A stretch of 11,064 nucleotides of DNA from an uncultured Collinsella sp. (GCA_905211615.1 CAJMBB010000062.1:1-11064); one strand, 5' to 3'; shown: positions 1 through 6,249, counted from the stretch's first letter. Made by a program: numbers and translations. The notes: a model not told the origin generated them from the sequence alone.

Positions 1-299
1 CTGCCGAGGGTATCGACGCCGAGGTCATCAACATGCACACCATCAAGCCCATCGATGCCGACCTGATCGTCAAGAGCGCCACCAAGACCGGCCACGTCGT
101 GACCGTCGAGGAGCACTCTGTGATCGGTGGCCTGGGTAGCGCCGTTGCCGACGTCCTGTGCGAGCAGTGCCCGACGCCGCTCAAGAAGATCGGCGTCAAC
201 GACACCTTCGGTGAGTCTGGCCCGGGTGCCGAGCTCTTGCACAAGTATGGCCTGGACGCCGCCAACATCGTGGCAACCACCAAAGAGTTCTTGGCATAA
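1..299 (+). CDS. Transketolase C-terminal subunit, 3' end only (5' end outside window)
   Basis: The reading frame is open from the first base (full codons from position 3) to TAA at 297-299, so only the last ~98 residues of the protein are present. They match the C-terminal domain of transketolase-type enzymes: an INMHTIKPID segment, then VVTVEEHSVIGGLGSAVAD, then a GVNDTFGESG-like stretch and a closing helix that ends in TTKEFLA. Transketolases move two-carbon ketol units between sugar phosphates in the pentose phosphate pathway, using thiamine diphosphate. In many anaerobes the enzyme is split into N- and C-terminal subunits encoded by adjacent genes. The C-terminal half holds the pyrimidine-binding and C-terminal domains. 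I infer the split form from the likely organism, because the start of the gene is not visible. A related 1-deoxyxylulose-5-phosphate synthase or pyruvate dehydrogenase E1-beta end is less likely given the motifs. The gene is followed by a clear terminator. Confidence 0.85.
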   Translation, partial: AEGIDAEVINMHTIKPIDADLIVKSATKTGHVVTVEEHSVIGGLGSAVADVLCEQCPTPLKKIGVNDTFGESGPGAELLHKYGLDAANIVATTKEFLA

Positions 300-314
300 G
301 GCAAGGCGGATCTC

Positions 315-359
315 AAGGACTGCTTCGCCAGAACTATAAAACTGCTTCGCCAGTACTAT
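315..359. repeat. Short tandem repeat resembling the core of the nearby palindromic element
   Basis: Two 19-base units, ACTGCTTCGCCAGAACTAT at 319-337 and ACTGCTTCGCCAGTACTAT at 341-359, differ at one base and are spaced 22 bases apart. The stretch AAGGACTGCTTCGCCAG (315-331) matches AAGGACTGTTTTGCCAG (417-433), inside the palindromic element just downstream, at 15 of 17 positions. They may be fragments of that element family that lost their outer arms. The block lies between the transketolase stop and its terminator, so it should be transcribed into the 3' untranslated end of that mRNA. Confidence 0.6.
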
Positions 360-369
360 GGAAACCCGG

Positions 370-401
370 CAGGGGCGCTCTCTTGGAGAGCGCCCCTGTT
401 T
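370..401 (+). terminator. Rho-independent terminator of the transketolase gene
   Basis: A perfect 13-bp GC-rich stem is formed by 370-382 and 386-398, with a three-base TTG loop, followed by a short T run (399-401). It lies ~70 bases after the transketolase stop. The T tract is short and the palindromic element starts only one base later, which may mean the element inserted beside or into the terminator tail. Confidence 0.8.
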
Positions 402-402
402 C

Positions 403-470
403 AGTTGCGGTGAAATAAGGACTGTTTTGCCAGCCTAAAGGCTCAATTAATCCGTATTTCACCGCAACTT
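403..470 (-). repeat. Palindromic repeat element, copy 1
   Basis: Imperfect palindrome with perfect 15-bp outer arms: AGTTGCGGTGAAATA at 403-417 and its reverse complement at 455-469. The middle holds a small AGCC/GGCT hairpin (432-443). Read on the minus strand, the 68 bases align without gaps to copy 2 (1263-1330 on the plus strand), with 55 of 68 bases identical, counted by eye. Identity is highest in the arms and in the inner CAAAACAGTCC-like block and lowest in the centre. The two copies are therefore in opposite orientation. The right arm overlaps the 3' end of the zinc-ribbon gene. It encodes no protein of its own and is best described as a MITE- or REP-like element. I cannot name the family. 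Confidence 0.8.
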
Positions 471-1174
471 TCGAAGGCGTTCCCGCTTGTGTTGGCGCCG
501 TCACGTCGACCGATTGCCGCTTGGCACAGTGCGGCAACATCGGGGGCGTCGTCGCCTTTATATGCCATGGCGAGTAGGGCGGCATCATAGATTTCGTCGT
601 TGGTCATATCGCCGGCATCGATGGGGCAGAAGGTGAGTATCGAATCCTGCTCAGCGAGCTCGGCGAGATTGATCGTTTCGCCTGCGGCAAAGACATCGTC
701 GAGGACGAGCGTCGCGCTCGTACAGGGAATTTGATAAATCTTGCCATCGGTGGCGATGGGGGAACCTGCCGCCTCGAGCGTGTACACACCTTGAATGAGA
801 CTGATACCGGAACCGTCGGAGGCGACGAACTCAACCTTGTTGACCGTTGTCCCGTCGACAGTCTTGCCCGTAATGTGTATCGGGACACGTGAGGCCCCGC
901 TATCGGTATCCCAACCTGCGGCAGAGATGTTGAGCACAATAGCATGCTCCGAATGAGCCGATATAAAACAAGACAATGCTTGCCGCAAATGAAGACCCAA
1001 ACAACTGCCGCCGACAATGGCAATTGCCAACATGCAGGTAAGAGCAACCGCAATGTGATTCCGAGGCTTTACCCGAATTGCAGAATTAGTCGACATGCCA
1101 TGGATGGCAACCCCACATGTTGTGCAATACCTCACGCCATTGCGCAACTCAGCACCACAATAAGGACAATTCAT
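443..1174 (-). CDS. Zinc-ribbon, single-pass membrane protein of unknown function
   Basis: 243 residues starting at ATG 1174-1172 (minus strand). I chose this start because GGGAGC lies four bases upstream and because it puts the zinc ribbon at the very N-terminus. The frame stays open upstream to 1249, but there is no ribosome binding site there. Residues 3-20 carry two CxxC knuckles (C3, C6, C17, C20), typical of the short zinc ribbons that open many actinobacterial and Firmicutes membrane proteins. A hydrophobic helix spans about 41-61, so the ribbon is probably cytoplasmic and residues 65-243 outside the membrane. The outer part has a beta-rich stretch (VPIHITGKTVDG, then VEFVASDGSG, then GVYTLEAAGSPI) that resembles a carboxypeptidase regulatory-like or transthyretin-like fold, followed by an alpha-helical tail. 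The function is unknown. Codon use looks less GC-rich than in the flanking housekeeping genes. Copies of one palindromic repeat lie at both ends, and the last codons and the TGA stop lie inside copy 1. This is consistent with an accessory, possibly transferred gene. Confidence 0.72.
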   Translation of the reverse strand: MNCPYCGAELRNGVRYCTTCGVAIHGMSTNSAIRVKPRNHIAVALTCMLAIAIVGGSCLGLHLRQALSCFISAHSEHAIVLNISAAGWDTDSGASRVPIHITGKTVDGTTVNKVEFVASDGSGISLIQGVYTLEAAGSPIATDGKIYQIPCTSATLVLDDVFAAGETINLAELAEQDSILTFCPIDAGDMTNDEIYDAALLAMAYKGDDAPDVAALCQAAIGRRDGANTSGNAFESCGEIRIN

Positions 1175-1178
1175 ACCA

Positions 1179-1184
1179 GCTCCC
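1179..1184 (-). promoter_or_regulatory. Ribosome binding site that fixes the zinc-ribbon gene start
   Basis: On the minus strand GGGAGC is followed by TGGT and then ATG. No comparable purine-rich site precedes the alternative upstream ATG at 1249, so this site selects the shorter protein that begins with MNCPYCG. Confidence 0.6.
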
Positions 1185-1262
1185 ACAACCATAGACGTTC
1201 CTATCGAGGCCAATGTAAATCGATGATTCAAATTCGAGTTGCGCAACAATTCGCCTTAATTG

Positions 1263-1331
1263 AAGTCGCGGTGAAATAGGGACTGATTAGACATTTTAAC
1301 TGGTAAAACAGTCCCTATTTCACCGCAACTT
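1263..1331 (+). repeat. Palindromic repeat element, copy 2
   Basis: 69-base palindrome with 23-base arms, 1263-1285 and 1309-1331. They are complementary at 22 of 23 positions, the exception being position 1267 against 1327. A nested TTTTA/TAAAA pair (1294-1298 and 1304-1308) sits in the loop. It aligns without gaps to copy 1 read on the opposite strand (55 of 68 identical). It lies 88 bases upstream of the zinc-ribbon start codon, so the gene's own promoter must lie in the 88 bases between, inside the element, or beyond it. On RNA from either strand this would form a long stable hairpin without a T tract. Confidence 0.85.
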
Positions 1332-1459
1332 ATGAAGACGCCCCTCAAGCACGGTCCCATCAGGGAAAAGGGCACATATCGGCAAAGTGCAATTCAGACC
1401 CTTCCAACTTTGTATATGCAGCACTCCAAGATAAACGCGGCGAACCCTTAGTTATCGCA
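1332..1459. other. Non-coding stretch between two palindromic elements; no feature recognised
   Basis: No convincing open frame, RNA gene or clear promoter is visible. Base composition is mixed and less GC-rich than the surrounding genes. The non-coding region upstream of ftsE runs from 1175 to 1685. It consists of the short upstream region of the zinc-ribbon gene, palindromic element copy 2, this stretch, the large palindrome (1460-1582) and the ftsE leader. Confidence 0.5.
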
Positions 1460-1582
1460 GGCCGGACACAGGGTTACTTTCCAAATCTTTCCGCAGGACG
1501 GAGGAGCCCCCGCCGCACGTAGTGCGCAGCGGGGGCTCCGACATGTCCGAGGACGATTTGGAAAGTAACCCTGTGTCCGGCC
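1460..1582. repeat. Large 123-bp palindrome with perfect 28-bp terminal inverted repeats
   Basis: The left arm 1460-1487 begins GGCCGGACACAGGG and ends TTTCCAAATC. It is the exact reverse complement of 1555-1582. Further pairing continues inside: TCC/GGA (1490-1492, 1551-1553), GGAC/GTCC (1496-1499, 1545-1548), an 11-bp GC-rich stem (1503-1513 with 1529-1539) and CGCAC/GTGCG (1514-1518, 1522-1526) around a three-base loop. The whole element can fold as one long hairpin. It has no open frame and no T tract. The sequence is unrelated to the 68-bp elements upstream. I see no clear target-site duplication in the flanks. A non-autonomous MITE-like element is the best guess; a structured RNA or an upstream control element for ftsE is the alternative. 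Confidence 0.85.
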
Positions 1583-1631
1583 GGAGGGACCCAAACACGG
1601 CCATGCTTCTTATGTGCAGCAAAGCTAATGC

Positions 1632-1640
1632 TGCTAAAAT
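1632..1640 (+). promoter_or_regulatory. Possible extended -10 promoter for ftsEX
   Basis: TGCTAAAAT at 1632-1640 fits an extended -10 box (TGnTANNNT). There is no good -35 hexamer at the usual distance, which extended -10 promoters tolerate. It lies 45 bases before the ftsE start codon and downstream of the large palindrome, so transcription from it would leave the palindrome outside the mRNA. Confidence 0.35.
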
Positions 1641-1674
1641 ACTAAGCGCTCATGTAGTTTAAACGCACGACGAT

Positions 1675-1680
1675 AAGGAG
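1675..1680 (+). promoter_or_regulatory. Ribosome binding site for the GTG start of ftsE
   Basis: AAGGAG ends five bases before GTG 1686. This supports translation of the long N-terminal extension. The candidate internal starts closer to the ABC domain (ATG at 2181 and 2217) have no well-spaced site of this kind. Confidence 0.65.
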
Positions 1681-1685
1681 CACCA

Positions 1686-2906
1686 GTGGGTAACCACTTC
1701 CGTACCTCCGGTGCGGGCGATGATGCCCCCAAGACGCAGGCAGGCGTCCAGGGCAGTCGTTTCGTCACTCCGGATTCAGAGGGCCAGCCTGTTGCTCAGG
1801 CCCCCGCTCAGCCGGCAGATCAGGCACAGCCGGCATCCGATCCCTTTGCCTACAATCCAACCAGCGATGTCGCGCTTTCCGGCACGGCGGGTTTTGAGCC
1901 CGTTCAGGCCGTGACCGCTCGCGTGGAGCAGCCTCAGGCTGGTGCCGCCACGCCGCAGCCTACCATGGCCGGCATTCCCGACCCCATGGCCCCTGCGACG
2001 CCGGCTCCTCAGCCTGCGCAGTCCGGTCTCTTTGCCGCTATTCCCGACCCCACGCAGCCTGCTGCCCCGGTGGTCGAGAGTGATCAGGCGGCCGAGGTCG
2101 CAAGCCTCGATAACGCGCTCAACAACCCCGATTTTACGTCGGTGTTTGCGCCCATCGATCCGCAGGCCAGCCGCAAGAAGATGGCCAAGCAGGCCGGTGT
2201 CGAGCCCGTTATCCTTATGGAGCATGTCACCAAGATCTATCCGGCACAGCCCAACAAGCCTGCACTCGACGACATCAACATCGAGATCTATCCGGGCGAG
2301 TTCGTCTTCCTGGTCGGTCACTCCGGTTCGGGTAAGACCACGCTGCTGTCGACGCTCAACCGCGACGTCAAGCCGACGAGTGGCCGCATCCTGGTTGCCG
2401 GTCAGGACCTCATGAAGATCAAGAACCGCAAGGTTCCGTTCCTGCGCCGCCAGATTGGCGCCGTGTTCCAGGACTTTAAGCTTCTGCCGCAAAAGACCGC
2501 CTACGAAAACGTGGCGTTTGCCCTGCAGTGCATCGGCAAGCCCAAGGGCGTCATTCGCAGCCAGGTGCCCGAGGTGCTGCGTCTGGTCGGTCTGGCCGAT
2601 CAGATGGACTCGCTGCCCGACCAGCTTTCCGGTGGCGAGCAGCAGCGCGTTGCCGTCGCCCGCGCTATGGTCAACCGTCCGCCGCTGCTGATTTGCGACG
2701 AGCCCACGGGTAACCTTGACCCGGCGATCTCGCTGGGCATCATGAAGCTGCTCGAGCGTATTAACCGCACCGGCACCACCGTGATCGTCGCCACGCACGA
2801 CCGCGAGATGGTCGATAGCATGCACCGTCGCGTGATCGCCCTCGAGGGCGGCCACGTTATCCGCGACCAGGAGAGGGGAGGTTACGGCAACTATGGCACC
2901 AACTAA
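1686..2906 (+). CDS. ftsE: Cell-division ATP-binding protein FtsE with a long N-terminal extension
   Basis: 406 residues from GTG 1686. The C-terminal ~235 residues form a complete ABC ATPase: Walker A GHSGSGKTT at 211-219, Q-loop in AVFQDF, signature LSGGEQQR at 314-321, Walker B LLICDEPTG with D338 and E339, D-loop NLD, and switch histidine H371 in ATHD. Length and motifs of this part match FtsE, which pairs with FtsX at the membrane and uses ATP to switch on periplasmic or extracellular peptidoglycan hydrolases during division. The first ~170 residues are unusual. They are rich in Pro, Ala and Gln, probably disordered, with a repeated IPDP motif (97-100 and 119-122). FtsE proteins are normally about 220-230 residues long. 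The extension is in frame, has its own ribosome binding site and contains no stop. It overlaps ftsX by 14 bases, so the two are translationally coupled. The identity as FtsE rests on the motifs together with FtsX next door. Confidence 0.93.
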   Translation: MGNHFRTSGAGDDAPKTQAGVQGSRFVTPDSEGQPVAQAPAQPADQAQPASDPFAYNPTSDVALSGTAGFEPVQAVTARVEQPQAGAATPQPTMAGIPDPMAPATPAPQPAQSGLFAAIPDPTQPAAPVVESDQAAEVASLDNALNNPDFTSVFAPIDPQASRKKMAKQAGVEPVILMEHVTKIYPAQPNKPALDDINIEIYPGEFVFLVGHSGSGKTTLLSTLNRDVKPTSGRILVAGQDLMKIKNRKVPFLRRQIGAVFQDFKLLPQKTAYENVAFALQCIGKPKGVIRSQVPEVLRLVGLADQMDSLPDQLSGGEQQRVAVARAMVNRPPLLICDEPTGNLDPAISLGIMKLLERINRTGTTVIVATHDREMVDSMHRRVIALEGGHVIRDQERGGYGNYGTN

Positions 2907-3813
2907 CGTGGGCTACTCCTTCAAAGAGGCAATCAGCCACTTCTTCCGTAACTGGACTACCTCGCTCGGCGCCGTCATCACGATCTTCCTTTCGCTGTTT
3001 ATCATCGGCCTGTTCATCATGGGCTCCGCGATGCTGAACTCCGTGATCGGCACCGTCGAGGATCAGGTTGTCATCAACGCGTTTATTAGTGATGACGCTG
3101 ATCAGGCCGATGTTCAGGCTTTTGAGGCCGAACTTAAGACGTGGAATAACGTCAAGTCCGTGACCTATAAGGACAAGGACGACGCGCTGGCCGAGTATAC
3201 GAGCAAGATGTCGGGCAACGCCGACGCCACCATGAGCGCGCTCGATGGCCAGAACCCGCTGCCGGCTTCCTTCGCTATTGAGATGGACGATCCGTCCAAG
3301 GTCGAGAGCACGGCAGAGAAGCTCAAGAAGGATGCCGATTTCCAGAAGATCGCGGATGACGGCGACGTCAACGCGAGCGTGCTGTACGGCCAGGAGGAAG
3401 TGAGCCGCCTGTTCCAGGTGACCAACTACATCCGCATCGCCGCTGTGGTGCTCGTTGGCCTTCTGACCTTTATCGCATTCATCTTCATCAACAACACGAT
3501 TCGCCTGTCCATTACGGCGCGTCGTCGTGAGATTGCGATTATGCGTCTGGTCGGTGCCAGCAACGGCTTCATTCGTGGCCCGTTTATCACCGAGGGCGTA
3601 CTGCAGGCCATTTTGGGCTCGCTGCTTTCCATCGGCGTTCTGGAGCTGCTGCGCAATCTGATGATTCCGCGTCTGCAGGAGAGCATCGGCTGGATGTCGT
3701 TTGCCCTGCCGATGCAGTACTACCTGGTGACCTATGCTGCGCTGATTCTGGTCGGCGTGATTATCGGTCTCTTTGGTTCTGCCATCGCCATGCGCCGCTA
3801 CCTGCGCGTGTAG
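2893..3813 (+). CDS. ftsX: Cell-division membrane protein FtsX
   Basis: 306 residues starting at ATG 2893, inside the last codons of ftsE. AGGGGAGG (2874-2881) lies 11 bases upstream, which is rather far, so coupling to ftsE translation probably matters. The topology is the FtsX pattern: cytoplasmic N-terminus, first membrane helix at about 25-48, an extracellular domain at about 49-178 (the part that contacts wall hydrolases or their adaptors), then three membrane helices at about 180-202, 236-256 and 278-300. The conserved cytoplasmic loop SITARRREIAIMRLVGAS (206-223), which contacts FtsE, is present. The protein has no nucleotide-binding motif and serves as the permease-like half of the FtsEX complex. 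No wall hydrolase such as an NlpC/P60 or M23 peptidase is encoded beside it, so its target must lie elsewhere in the genome. The gene ends just before a strong terminator. Confidence 0.94.
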   Translation: MAPTNVGYSFKEAISHFFRNWTTSLGAVITIFLSLFIIGLFIMGSAMLNSVIGTVEDQVVINAFISDDADQADVQAFEAELKTWNNVKSVTYKDKDDALAEYTSKMSGNADATMSALDGQNPLPASFAIEMDDPSKVESTAEKLKKDADFQKIADDGDVNASVLYGQEEVSRLFQVTNYIRIAAVVLVGLLTFIAFIFINNTIRLSITARRREIAIMRLVGASNGFIRGPFITEGVLQAILGSLLSIGVLELLRNLMIPRLQESIGWMSFALPMQYYLVTYAALILVGVIIGLFGSAIAMRRYLRV

Positions 3814-3839
3814 GCATGCCTGGAATTCATCCCTTCCAA

Positions 3840-3871
3840 CGGGTCGTCTCTTATGGGGCGGCCCGTTTTTT
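3840..3871 (+). terminator. Rho-independent terminator of ftsEX
   Basis: An 11-bp stem, 3840-3850 with 3855-3865, including three G-T wobble pairs, a four-base TTAT loop and a run of six T (3866-3871). It closes the ftsE-ftsX unit 26 bases after the ftsX stop. Confidence 0.85.
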
Positions 3872-3898
3872 GTCCCCTAGGGATCATTTGGGTAGACT
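3870..3898 (+). promoter_or_regulatory. Possible promoter for rnr
   Basis: TTGTCC (3870-3875) and TAGACT (3893-3898) are separated by 17 bases, a fair match to a housekeeping sigma promoter. The -35 box overlaps the tail of the preceding terminator. The start codon follows 38 bases after the -10 box. A similar CATTTGGG...TA.ACTC stretch occurs before the VanZ-like gene. Confidence 0.35.
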
Positions 3899-3936
3899 CT
3901 TGGGATGTAAACGGCAATCGATAGTTAGGAGGCGCC

Positions 3937-6072
3937 ATGGGGCGCAATAACAAGCATAAGCGTGGAGCTCGCAATAAGCGCGGGCCGGTGCGCAGCGAAC
4001 GCCGTCCGAGCCTGACCGGGCGCGTGCAGCTCCATGAGCACAGTGCCTATGTCATAACCGAGAATGGCGACTACAAGGTCATGGGTCGCGGCAAGCGTGA
4101 GATCATGGACGGCGATACCGTTGCCGTGAGCATTAAGAACAACCCGCACGGTGAGCGGCGCGCCGTGATCGAAGGCGTGGTTGAGCGCGCAGCCATAAGC
4201 GTGGTGGGTACGTACCAGACCGCCGGTCCGCTCGGTGTGATCGAGCCGCTCGATTCGCGCCTGAAGGCCGACTTCTTCATTCTGCCCGAGGATACCTCGG
4301 CAGATCGCCTGGGCGTCCACCCGGGTGATGCCGTTGTCGCGCGCATTTTGACCTACCCGACGCGCCTGGAATCGGGCACTGTGACGATCGAACGCCGCAT
4401 TGGCGGAGATGACGCGCCCGATTTGGGCGTTCAATATGTGATGGCGCGTTACGGCTATACCGATAGCTATCCCGAGGCCGCGCTAGACGAGGCCGAGGGG
4501 CTTTCGCTCGATGTGTCCGCGGCGCTTAAGGACCCGCTCCGCCGCGATCTGCGCGACCGCTTTGTCATCACGATCGACCCGGTCGACGCGCGCGACTTTG
4601 ACGATGCCATTTCGCTGGAGCGCACGCCCGAGGGTGGCTATAAGCTGGGTGTGCATATCGCCGACGTTTCACACTATGTGGCTTGGGACGGGCATATTGA
4701 TCTTGAGGCTCGCCATCGCACGACATCGGTGTATCTGGCCGATCGCGTGCTTCCTATGCTGCCCGAACGCCTGTCCTGTGACCTGTGCTCGCTTCGCCCT
4801 GACGAGGACCGTCTTGCGTTTACCGTCGATATCGAGCTCGATGCGCAGGGTCGCGTGCGGCATTACGATCCGTACCCCAGCGTGATTCGCTCGCGTGTGC
4901 GTATGGACTATGACGGCGCCGAGGCGCTGCTGGTGCGTGCCGGCGCGGTTGAGTATTCGGTGCTGGAGGGTGCGGCCGAGGATGTTGCGGCTGCCGAGAC
5001 CTCGCGCGAGGAAGCGCTTGAGCGCGGTCTTGCGTGCGAGGAGACCGCTCGCGGCTACAACATCGACCTCGGCGATTTCCTTGTCGCCGCTAACGAACTC
5101 GCCGAACTTCGCCGTCGTATTCGTCGCGCCCGCGGCTCAGTCGATTTTGACACGGCCGAGATTCGCGCTCTATTGGATGAGGACGGAGTACCCGTGCAGA
5201 TTGTGGCGCGTGAGCGTTCGTGTGCCACGTCGCTTATCGAGGAAGCCATGCTGCTCGCCAACGAGTGCGTTGCAGAGTGGCTGGCAGACCGTGATATCGA
5301 GGCCTGCTATCGCGTGCATGAGGATCCGAGCCCCGATAGCCTGCACGGTGCCGCCGTTGCGCTGGCGCAGCTAGGCATTATCGACGATCGCCGTGCTGCC
5401 GGTATTGCCCTGGGGAGTCCCGATGAGCTGCAGGCTGCAGTCGATGCTGCCGCCGGTACGGCCAACGCACCACTCGTCAACATGCTGCTTCTGCGCAGCA
5501 TGCAGCGCGCGCTGTACAAGCCGCGCAACGAGGGCCACTTTGCGCTCGCCGCGCCGTGCTACTGTCACTTTACGAGTCCCATCCGTCGCTACCCCGATCT
5601 GGTGGTGCACCGCGTGCTCAAACTGCAGTTGGCCTATGAGCAGCTCGGCGGCAAGGACGCCTTGGTCCGTACGCCGCGGTTGATCGGCAAGGGGCGCGAG
5701 TCGCTGCCGCGCATTCTGCCGCAGATCTGCCGCGCATGCAGCGATGCCGAGCGCGCGGCAGATGCCGCCAGCCATGCGACGCAAAAGATCAAGATTGCCC
5801 AGTACTATGAGGACCGTCTGGGCGAGCGCTATGCCGGAACCGTCTCGTGGATTAGCAGCATGGGCCTCTTTGTGCGCTTGGACCTGACGCAGGTCGAAGG
5901 TTTGGTTTCGATCAAGAGCCTGGGCAACGAGTGGTTCGAGTTCGACGAGGACGCGCTAACGCTCACGGGTGCCGACACGGGCACCCGTTACGAGCTGGGG
6001 CAGCGCGTGATCATCGAGGTCTCGCGCGTCAATACCACGCGTGGACACCTGGACTTTAAGCTTATCCATTAG
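3937..6072 (+). CDS. rnr: Ribonuclease R (3'-5' exoribonuclease)
   Basis: 711 residues from ATG 3937, with AGGAGG four bases upstream (3927-3932). Ribonuclease R degrades structured RNA processively from the 3' end, and works in mRNA and rRNA quality control and trans-translation. Domains in order: a short very basic N-terminus (1-23, Lys/Arg-rich); two cold-shock RNA-binding domains (about 27-67 and 89-143); the RNB catalytic domain (about 200-560) with the metal-binding signature TIDPVDARDFDDA (D214, D220, D222, D223); the conserved FTSPIRRYPDL at 545-555; and a C-terminal S1 domain (about 632-711). All four catalytic aspartates are present. The helix-turn-helix region found at the N-terminus of enterobacterial RNase R is absent, and the C-terminal basic tail is minimal, so the protein is at the short end of the family. 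RNase II is less likely given the FtsEX-linked context and the RNase R-like length. In many Gram-positive bacteria smpB follows rnr; here a recombinase does. Confidence 0.94.
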   Translation: MGRNNKHKRGARNKRGPVRSERRPSLTGRVQLHEHSAYVITENGDYKVMGRGKREIMDGDTVAVSIKNNPHGERRAVIEGVVERAAISVVGTYQTAGPLGVIEPLDSRLKADFFILPEDTSADRLGVHPGDAVVARILTYPTRLESGTVTIERRIGGDDAPDLGVQYVMARYGYTDSYPEAALDEAEGLSLDVSAALKDPLRRDLRDRFVITIDPVDARDFDDAISLERTPEGGYKLGVHIADVSHYVAWDGHIDLEARHRTTSVYLADRVLPMLPERLSCDLCSLRPDEDRLAFTVDIELDAQGRVRHYDPYPSVIRSRVRMDYDGAEALLVRAGAVEYSVLEGAAEDVAAAETSREEALERGLACEETARGYNIDLGDFLVAANELAELRRRIRRARGSVDFDTAEIRALLDEDGVPVQIVARERSCATSLIEEAMLLANECVAEWLADRDIEACYRVHEDPSPDSLHGAAVALAQLGIIDDRRAAGIALGSPDELQAAVDAAAGTANAPLVNMLLLRSMQRALYKPRNEGHFALAAPCYCHFTSPIRRYPDLVVHRVLKLQLAYEQLGGKDALVRTPRLIGKGRESLPRILPQICRACSDAERAADAASHATQKIKIAQYYEDRLGERYAGTVSWISSMGLFVRLDLTQVEGLVSIKSLGNEWFEFDEDALTLTGADTGTRYELGQRVIIEVSRVNTTRGHLDFKLIH

Positions 6073-6098
6073 CCAAATCCCGACTCATGGTGGAGGAA

Positions 6099-6128
6099 CG
6101 GAGGGCGGTCTTTCGGGGCCGCCCTCCG
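6099..6128 (+). terminator. Hairpin terminator of rnr
   Basis: A perfect 10-bp stem, CGGAGGGCGG (6099-6108) and CCGCCCTCCG (6119-6128), with a 10-base loop that can close further. It is followed only by CATTTG, so the T tract is weak. It lies 26 bases after the rnr stop. Confidence 0.65.
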
Positions 6129-6186
6129 CATTTGAATCGTGGCTACCTTGCCGTCTGCTCGGCCGCCCGCTTACCTGCTATTTGAG

Positions 6187-6231
6187 AGGTAAAACCTACC
6201 AAAATAAACCTGTCCCTTTTTGGCAGGTTTA
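6187..6231. repeat. Inverted-repeat cluster just upstream of the serine recombinase
   Basis: Two palindromes sit side by side: AGGT-AAA-ACCT (6187-6197) and TAAACCTG/CAGGTTTA (6205-6212 and 6224-6231). Together they give four copies of an A(A)CCT-type half-site in alternating orientation over 45 bases, ending 18 bases before the recombinase start codon. Serine resolvases and invertases bind paired half-sites in this type of arrangement, often next to their own gene. It could equally be an operator or an RNA hairpin that affects ribosome access. A weak TTGAGA (6182-6187) might serve as a -35 box. Confidence 0.5.
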
Positions 6232-6249
6232 CAAGAAAGCGGGGATGAG

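Noticed and set aside
944..1279. A 111-codon plus-strand frame opposite the zinc-ribbon gene
   Set aside because: It has no plausible ribosome site, its translation has no features, and it runs into palindromic element copy 2. The minus-strand frame has a zinc ribbon, a membrane helix and a ribosome site.
403..1331. A true composite transposon or insertion sequence around the zinc-ribbon gene
   Set aside because: No transposase is encoded between or near the repeats, and I see no target-site duplication. Only the repeat arrangement is supported.
1776..2855. A 359-codon minus-strand open frame opposite ftsE
   Set aside because: It is antisense to a gene with all ABC ATPase motifs. Its protein is low-complexity with no recognisable domain or ribosome site, which is typical of a shadow frame.
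6205..6231. The hairpin before the recombinase as a third copy of the 68-bp palindromic element
   Set aside because: Both contain a GTCCCT-T-rich stretch and a GGCAG/GCCAG-like block, but the arms differ and no ungapped alignment beyond a few bases could be made.
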